The notes beneath the pieces are model-generated. The model was given only the letters and a program-made list of their open reading frames with translations, searched no databases and had not been told where the DNA came from. A program made the translations under genes and the position numbers. This document shows, in pieces, positions 36,037-48,000 of a stretch of DNA of 64,000 nucleotides. This DNA is from Onthophagus taurus (Eukaryota; Arthropoda; Insecta; Coleoptera; Scarabaeidae). Position 1 is the first letter of the stretch. Each line of letters begins with the position of its first letter. The stretch lies in NCBI RefSeq assembly GCF_036711975.1, contig NC_091975.1:1986501-2050500 (forward strand), given 5' to 3'.

Positions 36037-37522
36037 ATGTTCTCTCAAACTGACGATGATGATTTATTTCCAACAAATATAAAGTGCGTAAAATAACAAT
36101 AAATTTTATATTAAACTAAACAATTTATTTCATAGCTCAAATTTAACGAATTTGTTTGGAGGTGGATCAATTACAAATCCACAAACGGATTTAAAATACA
36201 CAGCCCCCCGACAACCCAGACCTACAGATTTAATTCCAAAAGAATTAAACAATACCAATGTTAAAATGGAACCTGAAAAGGTCTCGGTGGTTTGTGCCAA
36301 AGTGGTTATAGCAAATAAACTAATAAATGATGAAGTAGTTAAAGTTGGAAAATTCGGATTTGCTATTTTAGGCACTAACAAAATCATAAAAGAGTTTCTA
36401 TTGTATCGTGATAGACAAAACGTTTTAGCAAAAGCTAGTAACAACGATCAGTTTAAATTTATCGAAGAAGGAAAAGATTGTTTAAAATTCACCGATGATT
36501 CTGAAATAATTTGGTTGATTCAATTTATTAACAATGACGAACACGCAGAGTTTATTAAAGAAATTAATTTACGTAACGTTCGAATTTCAAAATCGCAAAA
36601 ACATCCTTTAAAAAAAGATAATTTAGAAGAGGATTCGCAAATTCGTGCCGATATTTTAACTCGAATGGCGAAAATGGGCCAATCTGTACTTCCAGGACAA
36701 AAATTAGATGAAAATAAAACGAATGAAACTAAAATAATCGAAAATCCAAGTCAAATTAGTGATGTAGTTAAAGATAAACACCCCGAAAACACCTCAGTTG
36801 TACATCAAAATCAGTATTTAAACACGGCCCAAATTCAACCGTACATTCCATTACAAACTTACCAATTCCCTCAAATCCCATCAAACCAAGAATTTAATTT
36901 ATTTATGAGCGAGAATCGGACTCATAACAGCGAAATGAGAATTAATTTAACTTCAATTTCAACGAAATTGGATTCTGTGCTTTATGAAATGTCTAAAATA
37001 AAAGTTTCTCCGAATACGGATCGATTAGAAAACGAATTTTTAAAATCAAAAATATACGATTTGGAGGAAAAATTAAAAAGGTGCGATGAAATAGGTAACT
37101 CTGAAAGTCTAATTAAAATTAAGGAATTAGAAGAAAATAATCGCGATTTAGAGAAAGATTTGAAACGTTTGAAAATTAAGTCGGAACGTGTTGACGATTT
37201 AGAAAGGAAAGAGTCGTTGATGTTGGAGGAAATCGATAAGTTGAAGATTAAATTGAAGGAGAAGGATGTGAAATTTATTGAAATTGAGAAGAAAATGATT
37301 GAAAATGAGATTTATTATAAAAAATGTTTAGAAGAAAGTGTTAATAAGAAAGATAAAATTGATAATGGAAATGTTATTAAAGAAAGTATGAATGAGATGT
37401 TTCAAAATGTTCTTGGGGAATTTGATGAAGAAAATGTACAAATTAGTTTTAAACAGCTCAAAAATTCTCTTTCAAAACATTTAAAACAAACAACTTTTAA
37501 GATAATTGATTCGTTAAAGTAA
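36037..37522 (+). CDS. FKBP15/WAFL-like coiled-coil protein lacking a visible FKBP domain
   Basis: Two exons (36037-36083, 36136-37522) with a 52-bp intron give 477 residues. The N terminus (MFSQTDDDDLFPTN, LTNLFGGG, KYTAPRQPRP) and a WH1-like segment (VKVGKFGFAILGTNKIIKEF, LLYRDRQNVLAKA, FIEEGKDCLKFTDD) match the start of FKBP15/WAFL, an actin- and early-endosome-associated protein. In vertebrates an FKBP prolyl isomerase domain follows. Here the sequence goes straight to a polar linker (ADILTRMAKMGQSVLPGQKL, Gln/Asn/Pro-rich) and a long coiled coil (about 310-440, heavy in E, K and L heptads). The orthology rests on the N-terminal 150 residues. Probable role: vesicle/actin traffic adaptor, without isomerase activity. 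Confidence 0.78.
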
Positions 37523-37877
37523 TAAAACATATCTTTTTTTATAAACTTGAATTTATTTACAATATTTAAACAATCCAGTAAAAGTGTATCGACTTTATAC
37601 TAGTTTTTTTTTTATTTCTTACATATTTTTATAACCTATTTTTATATTTATAAACTCCTTAAATCACGATTTCCTCAATGAAGAAATAATTACGTGTGCA
37701 ATAAAGCCAAATAAATAAAGCCTAAATAATGTACAGGTTCTACAATGTATCAAAAAATAATAAAACAAAATGATTAAATTAATAAATTTTTATCAATATT
37801 TTTAATCGAATTTTCTTGAATTTTTCGCGATGCCCCAAAATGAAACTTATAAAAGAAATGAAGATTTTTTTCAATTG
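37523..37877. terminator. Tail-to-tail 3' region between FKBP15-like gene and wapl
   Basis: Convergent genes are separated by 355 bases. AATAAAACATATC overlaps the FKBP15-like stop, and further AATAAA motifs lie near 37700-37770 on the plus strand. Reverse-strand signals (TTTATT on the plus strand) near 37550 and 37780 could serve wapl. Confidence 0.4.
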
Positions 37878-40800
37878 CTAATGGGCCATCGTAAAACTGA
37901 GATCCATACATTTTCCATCGGATGTAGATTCGATCTTTTTATTTGAATCACATTCTTCTAAGTAATTAATTACTTTTTCCGTTGCTCGCATTGCTGCCAT
38001 ACTAGAAGCTTCAGTCTGTAATAAAAAAAAAGACTTAAAAGAAATTATTATTAGTATGAAGGATTCATACCGAAGCGGTTAAATTCATAAAATTAAAAAA
38101 CTTCTTTAAGAGCTCCACCATAATTGAAAAGTCACCGTTTCTTAAGAATTTTCTCACTTCTACTTGGTATTCAATGTTGTTCATGATTAAAAATCCCAAT
38201 AACATTACAATGTAGGAAGCCAAAAAGGTGTATTCCATATGTGTACCAGCTTTTTGTAATACTAAAAAATAAATTTAATTAATAACATTTAAACTAATAA
38301 CTTAAACGCACATTTAGCGACGGTTTCCTCAATAAATTCTTCGTTGGTTTTATGTTGAGTTTGACCGTTATCGCCTTTTCCATCTAAAATAGCATCCGTG
38401 TGGCGTTCTTCTAAACGGGCCGATTCTTCCCATTGATAAAATTGTGCAATTAATGCTTCAACAGCCGTTTTATCGCCTACGATTTAATCTAATTACATAA
38501 AATTAATTACTTAATAGCAAAAACGTACATTGAAAAATGCTTTCGCCTTCCGAGGGCGCCTTAGCCGATATTAAAGTTTGTTTATTAGCTGTGTTGTCTT
38601 GAATTAAATTAATTAAAAGCATCAGAACTAATACACCCAATTCAAATTTCTTTTGATCGGGGATATATCGGGGTATTTGTAGGAGTAAATGAAGGCTCGC
38701 GTCGATTATTCCTTGTTTTGAACCAATCAAACTACTACCTTCATCTAAAAATTAAAAAAAAAATAGGACAGTTACAAACGTCTAGATATAGTTGCTCATG
38801 CTGCCAACAAGTTGGCAGTCTATAAGAAAAGTTACAAGCTTCCACATGAAATAGCTCATGCTGCCAATAAGTTGGCAGGCTCTACAATATAGAACAAAAG
38901 TTCTGAGATACAACAGCTCATGCTGCCATCAAGTTGGCAGTCTATAAGAAACGTTACAAGCTTCTAGATGAAGTAACTCATGCTGCCAACAAGTTGGAAG
39001 GCTCTACAATATAGAACAGAAGTTCTGAGATACAACAGCTCATACTGCTAACAAGTTGGCAGTCTATAAGGAACGTTACCAGCTTCCAGATGTAGTAGCT
39101 CATGCTGCCAACAAGTTGGCAGCCTATAAGGAATGTTACAAGCTTCCAGATCAAGTATCTGATGCTGCCAACAAGTTGGCAGACCCAACGGTATAGAACA
39201 GAAGTTCTGAGATACAATAGCTCCTGCTGCCAACAAGTTGGCAGTCTATAAATAACGTTACCAGCTTCCAGATGAAGTATCTCATGCTGCCAACAAATTG
39301 GCAGGCTCAACAATAGAGAACAAAAGTTCTGAGATACAATACCAGCCTTATAGACTGCCAACAAGTTGGCAGTCTATAAGGAACCTCCGTTCCTTGTATT
39401 AATTCGTTATATTGAGGTTTTTACTATATTCATTAAATTATATTTACCCGACATATTAAAATGATGCGTTAAATTAATTAAAACTTTTAATGTAACCAAT
39501 AAAGTCTCTCTGATCACCGTTCCCGTTGATTCCTTATCGTTTATATCGGATATAGGATAAAGTGGAATTTCCGCATCACATAACCTATATAATTTTACTA
39601 AAGTATCCAAAATTAATCCGCTATCATATTTTAATAAGTACTGTTGGTTTTCTTCGTTATTGTGTGTAACCTTAAAATAAATATTTTTTAATTAATTTTA
39701 TAATTAAAATGGAGTTATTAACAAGTTTATTACGTTCTCTAAAACGCGCAAACACCGATCCACCTTTCTCAATTGATCCAATAATGTATCAGTCCAATTC
39801 ACAACGTAATCGCTTATTTGGCGACAACACTCACAGATTGTTTTAACAATATGCTCGATCCCCCCCAATTCTCTCAGTTCCTCTTTAAACCATTCACCTG
39901 CACGTTTCGACGTTAAACTTAAAAGAGTTTCCATCGCAAGTTGACCGACCGTAATATTCTCCAGGTTTAAATGCACCGCGAGACCTTGACTTTGTATTTC
40001 CGCGCACAATTCCCTCACTTTTAGTTTGTTCTTTTCGAGTTGGGCGCTCGATAATCCGCAAACGTCCAAAGCTTGTTGATAACTAACGTCCGATTCGAGT
40101 AGATTTAACATTAACTCTAAACAATCTCGATCTAAGTCCATGTTAAGACGATCTTGACTTAAAACGAACATAACCGTAGCAGTACATAAACCTAAACTCT
40201 AAAATAAATAATTGATTAATTTAGAAATAAAATAAAAAGATAATTAATTTTACTTGATCTTTAGCAGCATCGTGTAACGCCCGAAAGAACTTTGCGACTG
40301 TCCCATGTGCGCGCACGTGCATTCGAAAAGCAGGGGCCATACATTTCGATGCGAGAGTTATCGCCGATAAACACCGTGTACTAATCGGGTTATTATCTTG
40401 AAGCGCATCCAAAATGTAATCAACATCATCATTAAATTCTTGAAATTCCCCAATTTCTTGCATCTCATACGCTTTTTTCACGTTTTTCACTATAGTATAA
40501 TACTAAAATAATACAAAATTAATTTATTAATGGAATACTATACTTTGTCCACGACTACCATTGAAATTGATTCCATAAATTTATTTTTTTAAATAAAGTT
40601 TAAATGTCAATGTGACACAAATTCAATGTTACCAACTGTAACCAACTTCAGGACAATTTGTCAAAATTAAATGTCAATTTTTGAAATGTCATGTCTTTTT
40701 TTTACGAAAATTAATTAATTTATGCTTAAATCATAGAAAAAGTTATATTTTATTTTTTGATTAGTAGGTCGCGTCACAACTGTGGAATAATGGCTTCATT

Positions 40801-42967
40801 ATTCAACACTTGTCAATCATGCGAGTAATGCGTGTCATTACCCGTCAAAAATCAAATGTATAGATAATTCAATAGTAACTTATTATTCACTCTGTGAAAA
40901 ATGACACTACCCTTTCGTTTTAAAAAACTCATTTATAAGGTATATGTATATTATTTAAATTTTTGTATAAAGTTTAAACGTCAATTGTCACTAATCAATG
41001 TTACCAACTGTAACCAACTTCACGACAATTTGTCAAAATTAAATGTCAATTTTATAAAATCTCATGTTTTTTTTACGACAATTAATTAATTTAAGCTTAA
41101 ATCATAGGAAAAAAAGGAGTTAGTTTAAGCTTTTTAATGTCAAACCTTTAAAAAATCCTAAAACAATTAAATTAAATTGACGTTTTCTTAAATTTTGACG
41201 TTTCAAATAATTATTATAAATCTGCTATTATTCACTCTGTGAAAAATGAGTACCCTTTCGTTTTAGAAAACTCTAAGGTATAAATATATTATATATTATT
41301 ATATTATATGATAAGGTAGTTGTGGACAAAGTGGACAAATTAATTAATTAACTCACCCCTTTATCACTTTTAGTACATTGAACACTCGTATATCCATTTT
41401 CACCTTCATCATTTTTATTTGAAATCCTGGTTAATGGATCTCCTTGGAATTCGAAGTCATCATAAATTGAGGATTCGCTGGGACCGTTGTTATCGCCGGT
41501 TGCTGTTGCAGCTTGATTCTTTTGATCTTTATCATCCGATGACCATTTATGTCTGTAAATAGCGCGACCTTTTTTACTGCCGTCTTGAACACGGCTCTTA
41601 AAAATGCTCCCTTTTTTCTTGGAGATGAATAATTTAACGGGGGCTTGCATGGGATGTTCCGACGATGGTTCTTTTTCTAATATTTTTTCTAAAATTTCTT
41701 CTTTGTGCTCTTCAATCGCTTCTTTCATCGTTTTTTTGGTTATCTCGGGGGCTGTGCTGTTACTATCCGAGTCATCTTCATCAAAAAATTCCTCACTCAA
41801 CGGTTTATTTGCGTTATTTTCAGTAAAATCCATTTGTTCTTCTGATTCATCCTCAAGATCTTCATTTATATTATCTTTGTTAAGTTGTTTTTTATCAACT
41901 TCTTGTTCTTGTACTTGTTCGGACGATTTTATTGGTTGCTCTGTATCCGATGATTCCATTTGAGCTAATTTTTCTTCTATCGTTAATTCATGAGTTGGTT
42001 GTTGCGCTGATTTTTCCACAGGAAAAGGTGATGGAGTCTCAAACAATAAAGTTTCTTCTTTATTTGTATCGCTACATTCACTTGATGCGCTACTCGTATT
42101 AATTCCTAAAGATTTTTTTAACTTTAATTTATTATTTTATTTTTATCATAAAAAATTACCTAATAAATTATCATACATAGCTTTTCTTTCCAATTCGTAT
42201 TTCTCAGCTGGAATATACTGCGGTGATAACTCTGGATCTTTCTTTGGGGACGTAAAATTACTGGAAAATGATTCGCCGGCTGTATCTGCCGTTGCGGGAC
42301 TACTACTGGGGTCTTGTTGCATACTTCTTCGTGTTGATCTCGTTATTCGCATTGAACTCGGCGATTTTTGTTGTGGGGCATCTTTTGTGTTTCGAGGAGA
42401 CGTGGATGTCGAAGGGGTACTTGATGGTGTGGGTGTGCTTTCTGATTCATCTGAACTATTGTTAATCAGCTGCGACTTTCCGCGGCTAATCCGCAACACT
42501 ATAGGTGGCGGCTTTGCTTTTTCAACAACCGTTTTGCTCGAAAAAAACTTTTTACTTGGTCGTTCTGAAGATGACAAAGTTTTTTGTCTTTTCGTCGACT
42601 GCCCAATTCCGTAAGAACCCCCAAAGTCAGGTTTGTCGTATTCCGAGGCTTCCGTGATGTCTTGTTGACCTGTATTTCGGCTTTTAAAAAACTTTTTCGG
42701 TTTTGGTGTGATGGTGGCCGTCGTGGTTGCCGTTGCTATTTCTTGTTGCTGTTGGGAATTAGTCCCGGTTGTTGGAGATTTTGCATTTTCACCGTTTAAC
42801 GATCGTATTGATGTGAACGATGTTATCCCCCATTTACCTACAGTTGCCGCGGATCTAGCGGCGGAAGGTCGATTGCTGTTCTCTTTAAACAAACTATCAA
42901 ATTGAAAACTCGGGTGATGATGATGCGAATTCCCACCGCGTCTGTATTTGCCGTACCCTCGAGACAT
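37878..42967 (-). CDS. wapl: Wings apart-like (WAPL) cohesin release factor
   Basis: Nine exons on the reverse strand: 42967-42160, 42105-41357, 40502-40254, 40198-39734, 39670-39448, 38744-38529, 38476-38312, 38261-38071, 38015-37878. All phases agree, giving about 1067 residues. The N terminus (MSRGYGKYRRGG, then KWGITSF) corresponds to the conserved start of WAPL. The middle is disordered and acidic. GSIFKSRVQDGSKKGRAIY and HKWSSDD lead into the helical WAPL domain: YYTIVKNVKKAYE, TRCLSAITLASKCMAPAFRM, LDLENIT-like NLENITVGQLAMETLLSLTS, KRAGEWFKEELRELGGIEHI, and GDFSIMVELLKKFFNFMNLT near the end. WAPL removes cohesin from chromatin with Pds5. The acceptor of the exon at 38476 is inferred (GTAG), since a closer upstream AG would add a stop. 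Confidence 0.96.
38790..39385. repeat. Palindromic minisatellite, about 60-bp unit, ten copies, in wapl intron
   Basis: The motif CTGCCAACAAGTTGGCAG, an 8-bp inverted repeat around AA, recurs at about 38802, 38862, 38924, 38984, 39046, 39106, 39166, 39228, 39288 and 39356. Spacers are of two alternating types, one containing TATAAG-AA-GTTACAAGCTTCCAGATGA and one containing TATAGAACA-AAGTTCTGAGATACAA. It sits in the intron between the exons at 39448-39670 and 38529-38744. The period is even and the copies differ by point changes. Confidence 0.92.
40542..41332. mobile_element. Non-autonomous TIR element filling a wapl intron
   Basis: The ends are ACTTTGTCCACGACTACC (40542) and GGTAGTTGTGGACAAAGT (to 41332), an 18-bp inverted repeat with one mismatch. 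Inside are three copies of the dispersed unit also found at 33780-34392 (ATTGAAATTGATTCC, TGTCAAAATTAAATGTC, CACTCTGTGAAAAATGA). No transposase frame. The host intron is 40503-41356, so only about 39 and 24 bases of it lie outside the element. Superfamily not determined. Confidence 0.75.
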
Positions 42968-43575
42968 TCTTTACACCATTTAAATTAGTTCCTACATGGG
43001 TTTTAAGAAATATTCAGCTTTAAATGCATGTAGCTTAATAATAATAACAAGTACATACTCGTTTTAATTAAAAAATCGTCGTTTTCTTATAAACACCACG
43101 TAGAAATGGCTAAAATGTAATATTTACTTGCCATTTTTACTGTTCGAATTATATTCGACGATGCGGCATTTAAATATATAAATATTTCCAATCGAATCGG
43201 CCCCGATAAGACATCAAATGGGACCCCCTCATCGTCGTTTCATTTACGCAAAGTCTTGATAAAGAAAGTTTTTCCAAAACTTGTCAAAAAACTATTTAGC
43301 TTTATAAACACGCCAGGAAATAATGGCGACCCAATAGTTACTAAATGTCACTAAATCAATGTAGCCAACACAATCGTTTATATTAAAATATATTTATTTA
43401 TACTTTATAAAATAAATAAAATCATTAATAACATTAAAAAGAATTAAATTTTTAATAATTTATTTCAAAAAGTATTAATAAAAATTATAAGAACAGTTAT
43501 TTTTAGTTGTCATGTTTACATTACATAGTCCCCAACCTAACTCATCAAAAAAATAAGTTTTTAATTTATTTAACA
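42968..43575. promoter_or_regulatory. Head-to-head promoter region, wapl / LRPAP1
   Basis: The two start codons face away from each other across 608 bases, so both promoters must lie here. Inverted CG-containing blocks at 43195-43255 (CGGCCCCGATAAGACATC, TCATCGTCGTTTCATTTACG) are the least AT-rich part. No TATA box is clear for either direction. Sharing of a bidirectional promoter is inference. Confidence 0.45.
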
Positions 43576-44764
43576 ATGAAATACTTATTATTATCAATAA
43601 TTATTTTTATAAACATATTAAAATTAACAGAATCTCACAATAAATACTCAGCAGAAGCGAATCAACCCGATGCGGCGAAAGCCTTAAAAAACTTGGAAAA
43701 TCCTTTTCGGATGCAAAAAGTTAATCTTCTTTGGAATAAAGCACGAGTAGTAAGTCTTAAGCAATAAAATAAAACTAAAATTTCTTAAATCATAAAATTT
43801 ATTTAGAGATTAAGTGATCCTAAACTCAAATCGTTATACACATCATTAAAAGTTCATGATAAAGAAGAGTTAACCTTAAAACATGTTAGATCGGAAGGTG
43901 GTGATAAAGATGGGATGAAAGAAGCGGAGTTACGAAAAAAGTTCATATCGATAATGAGCCAATACGGACTTTTAGACTATTTGGATGAAGCCGCGAAAAA
44001 TGAACGAGGAAAAGCATCTAAATATGTCAATGATGATAAAGCGATAAATAAAAGTTTGTTTAAAGATAAAAAATTGAACAAACTTTGGTCTAAAATTGAA
44101 ACGGCAGGATTTTCTACCTTAGAACTTGATGTTTTAAAAGAGGAATTTGAACATCACCAAGATAAAATCGACCAATATTACACGTTATTAAGCGATGTTA
44201 AAGAGAAAAATGGCAAAAAAGATGACAGCCACGAAAGTATTTATTTAGTAACAAATAAAATTAATTCAAATAATTTCTTTGATTTACTTTTTAGATTCTG
44301 TTGATGATTTAGATAGGTTTAACACTTTAGAACTTGGTGAAGAACCCCCGAAAAAGGATTATCTTGATAAAACTAATTTAGTTAGAGATAAACACACGGA
44401 ATTAAAACAAGGATATGATCGACTACAACTTTTAGCATACAAAGGTCCAAATAGTAAAGAATTCATTGAACCTAAAGTGCAAGAATTGTGGAAAGTTGCT
44501 TTGGAGGCGAATTTCACTCCATACGAATTGGAATCATTGCGAGTGGAGTTGTTGCATTACGAAAATCGATTACTAAAATTACGACATATGCAAGCGGAAG
44601 CTGCTTTAAATGCGGATCATCGAGCTGAAAAGATTAAAATACACGGGGAGAAAACGGACGGGATGATTATGATGGAAGAAAACATTAAGAAGCAAGGGAG
44701 AAAGGTTGAAAAAATTCATTTAGATTTAGAAACGAAAATTATGCAGAAACGCATTGAGCTTTAA
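43576..44764 (+). CDS. LRPAP1: LRPAP1 / receptor-associated protein (RAP), ER chaperone of LDL-receptor family
   Basis: Exons 43576-43749, 43807-44236 and 44295-44764 join in phase to give 357 residues, the length of human LRPAP1. MKYLLLSIIIFINILKLTES is a signal peptide, which fixes the start although the frame is open for 23 codons upstream. NPFRMQKVNLLWNKA is the hallmark of RAP domain 1. KLNKLWSKIETAGFSTLELDV and KVQELWKVALEANFTPYELE are the matching repeats of the later domains, and LLHYENRLLKLRHMQAE is the domain 3 helix region. The C terminus RIEL is an HNEL/KDEL-type ER retrieval signal. RAP binds newly made LDL-receptor-family proteins in the ER and blocks early ligand binding. Poly(A) signal AATAAAAAC at about 44833. 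Confidence 0.96.
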
Positions 44765-45097
44765 AAATATTTTTAGTTTAAAATTTGTGTCGTAAAATTA
44801 ATTTCTTAAAATTATAGGTTATGTGTATGTAGCAATAAAAACTTGAAAAATATACATATATTAGTTGATATTATGAAAACATTACACTCTAAAATGATTA
44901 TCATAGCGAATACTTAAATGGTAAATGATTCAACAAAAAAATCTTCCAAAACTTTTTTGCACTGAAAATTTTATCACAATTTGAACTGTATGAAGGTTAA
45001 TTAAAGTAGATAAGTAGAAAAAATAAGTAATATATAAAAATTACAACTATATAACTAAACCTAATAAGTAAAAAAAAATTTTTTTCTTAATAAGATT

Positions 45098-48000
45098 TTA
45101 AAGAAAATCATGAATTTGATTTTTGACATCTTCGAGTAAAGGTCGATAAACATCTTCATGTCCAGGTTGCAACATCATTTGCCCAGCTAGTATATTATAA
45201 ACACCTTCGAGAGCAGCTTTTTTTCCTTTCGAACCAACCACCTTGAACTAAAAATTGTTTTTAAATAATTTTATTAATTATATCGGGAATTTCATATATG
45301 AATTATGCACTTGCACTGTCCCACATAGAATGTAACATAGCTTAATAGTAGTTTTGCAATGGAGAGGTTTTGTTTGGAAATGATGAACCCGAATGTTTCT
45401 GGTTTTAGGTCTAAGTGTTTGTTCTAGTTTTTGTTCAATAAAAATATACAACAATCTTTAGCCACACGTCTCTAAAGACGGTTAAACCCGAATGATTCTA
45501 GTTTTAGATATAGTGTTAGTTCTAGTTTTACACTTGCACTGTTACTAGAACTAACATTAGAACTAGAAACATTTTGGTTTAGCCGTACGTCTCTTAAGAC
45601 GGCTACACCCGAATGATTCTAGTTCTTGGTCTAGCACTGCATAACAATGCAGCATAACAAACTAGCACTAACACTAAACCTAGAACTAGAAAGTTTCGGG
45701 TTTAGCCGCGCGTCTTAACAGAAGAAAACAGAACACTATATTTTATGCTAACTAGCGCTACCCACCACCTACCAGCCGTCTTAAGAGAGGTACAGCTAAA
45801 CGAAATGTTTCTAGGTCTAGTGTTAGTTCTAGTGCTAGTGTTAACCTAGTTCTATTTGTTATTCAGCACACTGCGTTCCCCGTATTCGACTTTTTACTGT
45901 AATGTCAAATTATATTGACATGTTGCATTTTATGTGAGATAAAGTAAGTAGGTACACCCTGGTTTCTATTGTATATAGCATCTTAACACGTTGACTGCCG
46001 CAATAGTCACTAAAAGTCTATTCATTCTGGCCGGAACAATTTTAAAATTAAATAGGCTAGTAAATTACAAACCATCATTTTTTTTATCGCAAAACTTATG
46101 TTATTTATTGTTTTCAATCGAGAAGCAGCACACGGCCCCACAGCCCCACAGATAAAAATTGCCGTACTGGCCATGTTAATCATATCGTGATTCATAAGAA
46201 AACAAGTCTGTTCATGCAAAAATGCAGTGCTATAGGAATGATACGTTTAGTCGTTTACAGTTTGTGGATATTTTATGTTGAATTCAGGTGGTAGTGTTCA
46301 GTTTTTGGTATAAAAAGTATCTGTGAAAATGAGTTATGAAGAAGAACAACAAAAACTGTGGCAGGAGTGTCTTTCAGACGAAGAAGATAATGAAAAATTT
46401 GAGGATTCTGGTGATGAATTTGTTCATCATAATAATAAAGTTATTAACGATTAACATTCAAATAAAAAGTGAAGGAGACATGGTTACTGCACTAAATGCA
46501 GGTTACAGAGGTGGCTTTTTAGAAAATTGCTTGAACACGAAAGATAAGCTCATCTTTAGGAAAAGATCTTGCCATTTTTGCAGCAAAATACAAAAAGATA
46601 TGTCGTGGATGATCACCTGTAGAATAATTTTGAAGTCTTGCGACTTGCTCTTTATCACTGTCAGCATAATGCAATTGTAGTAGTTTGGACCTACTGAAAG
46701 ACCTATACCTAGCCATTGACCTAATCTTGGGTGATGGTTTGGTGTATTTTGTATCAAGAAGTTGCAAATGAAAAAATGTCAATAACAAGATTCAAAGATC
46801 TTATTTGGAAACTAACCAAATAGGACGTTTTTCACCACTCAACATGTTTTAGAAGACATGGGTTCTAAGAACTGTCATAGATGTTTTGTTTGTCACAAGA
46901 GACTTGCAAAAACTGACCGAAAACAAGCGCAAACCAAGTCTACTCAGTCAAGATATCGTTGTGCAGAAAGCTCTAAAAACTATACAGGTACAAAATAATA
47001 ACATTTTTCTATACTTCCAAGTATTTTTTCAATAAAAAAGTTATTTCTGCACGTCAAAGAATGTATTTGAATTTCGTGCAAATGTTGCCGTGCATCAAGT
47101 TACGCTTCTCATGGCAGTCAAGGTGTTAAGTGAAATTCACTGTATAAAAATTTTTATTTACGGTAATTGTATGGACTGCAGTATCTTTATTTTCGTCTTG
47201 CTCGATTAATTGAGCTTGCATTTTTTTAGATGTCTTCCTTCTTTTATTTGGGGGAGGTTGCCCCAAAGGAGCTTCACCAACTTCCGCTTCTTCCTTCTCT
47301 TTATCACGTTTTGGGCAAGAACAGATTCGTACATTTATTGATTTCCGACCGTGCACCTCACCACTAAAGTTGTAATAAAATTAATTTCATCAAATACAAC
47401 CGAGACAACCTTACCATTCATCCTCCAAAGTAAAAATAACCTCAATCGGTCTTCTATTCATACCCGAAGCGCAAGAACTTTGGCAAACAAATTGATAAGT
47501 ATGCGCAACGGAATCAGTCCCAACTTCCGGTTTAGTTAACGGAAGACAAACGCTAAAATGTTGATCAAAACCTCCTTCATACAAAGCTTGTGTATTTTTG
47601 CACCGCAAAATATGATGCCGAATAGGAGCGTTCTTATCTTGATTTGAATGATCGCCCTCGTGTGAATGTTGAAGGCAACGCTTAACCGCTTTGTTTGCAT
47701 CTTCACTGTTACTAAAACGAGGTTTGGCTCGGACGAAAAGCCTTGTAAAGCGAGTGTGGAAGTTCCAGGTGAATAAAACAGTGAAATCATTTGACATTTT
47801 AATGAAAAGTTTTTCCAGTTTTGGGGAATACTGAAACAATAATATCATGACTGGAACAATTTTAATTACTTTTATATCATTTACCACTAAGCTTTTTGAT
47901 GATGGTATTAAAACATCAAAATTATAATGACCCGAAAAATTCTCATTACTCGGAACTACATCATAAGCATCGGGAATAACCTCATCAACTAGTTCACCCT

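Noticed and set aside
38790-39385. CRISPR-like look of evenly spaced palindromic repeats
   Set aside because: It lies in an intron of an animal gene, the spacers are themselves repeated, and there are no cas genes. It is a minisatellite.
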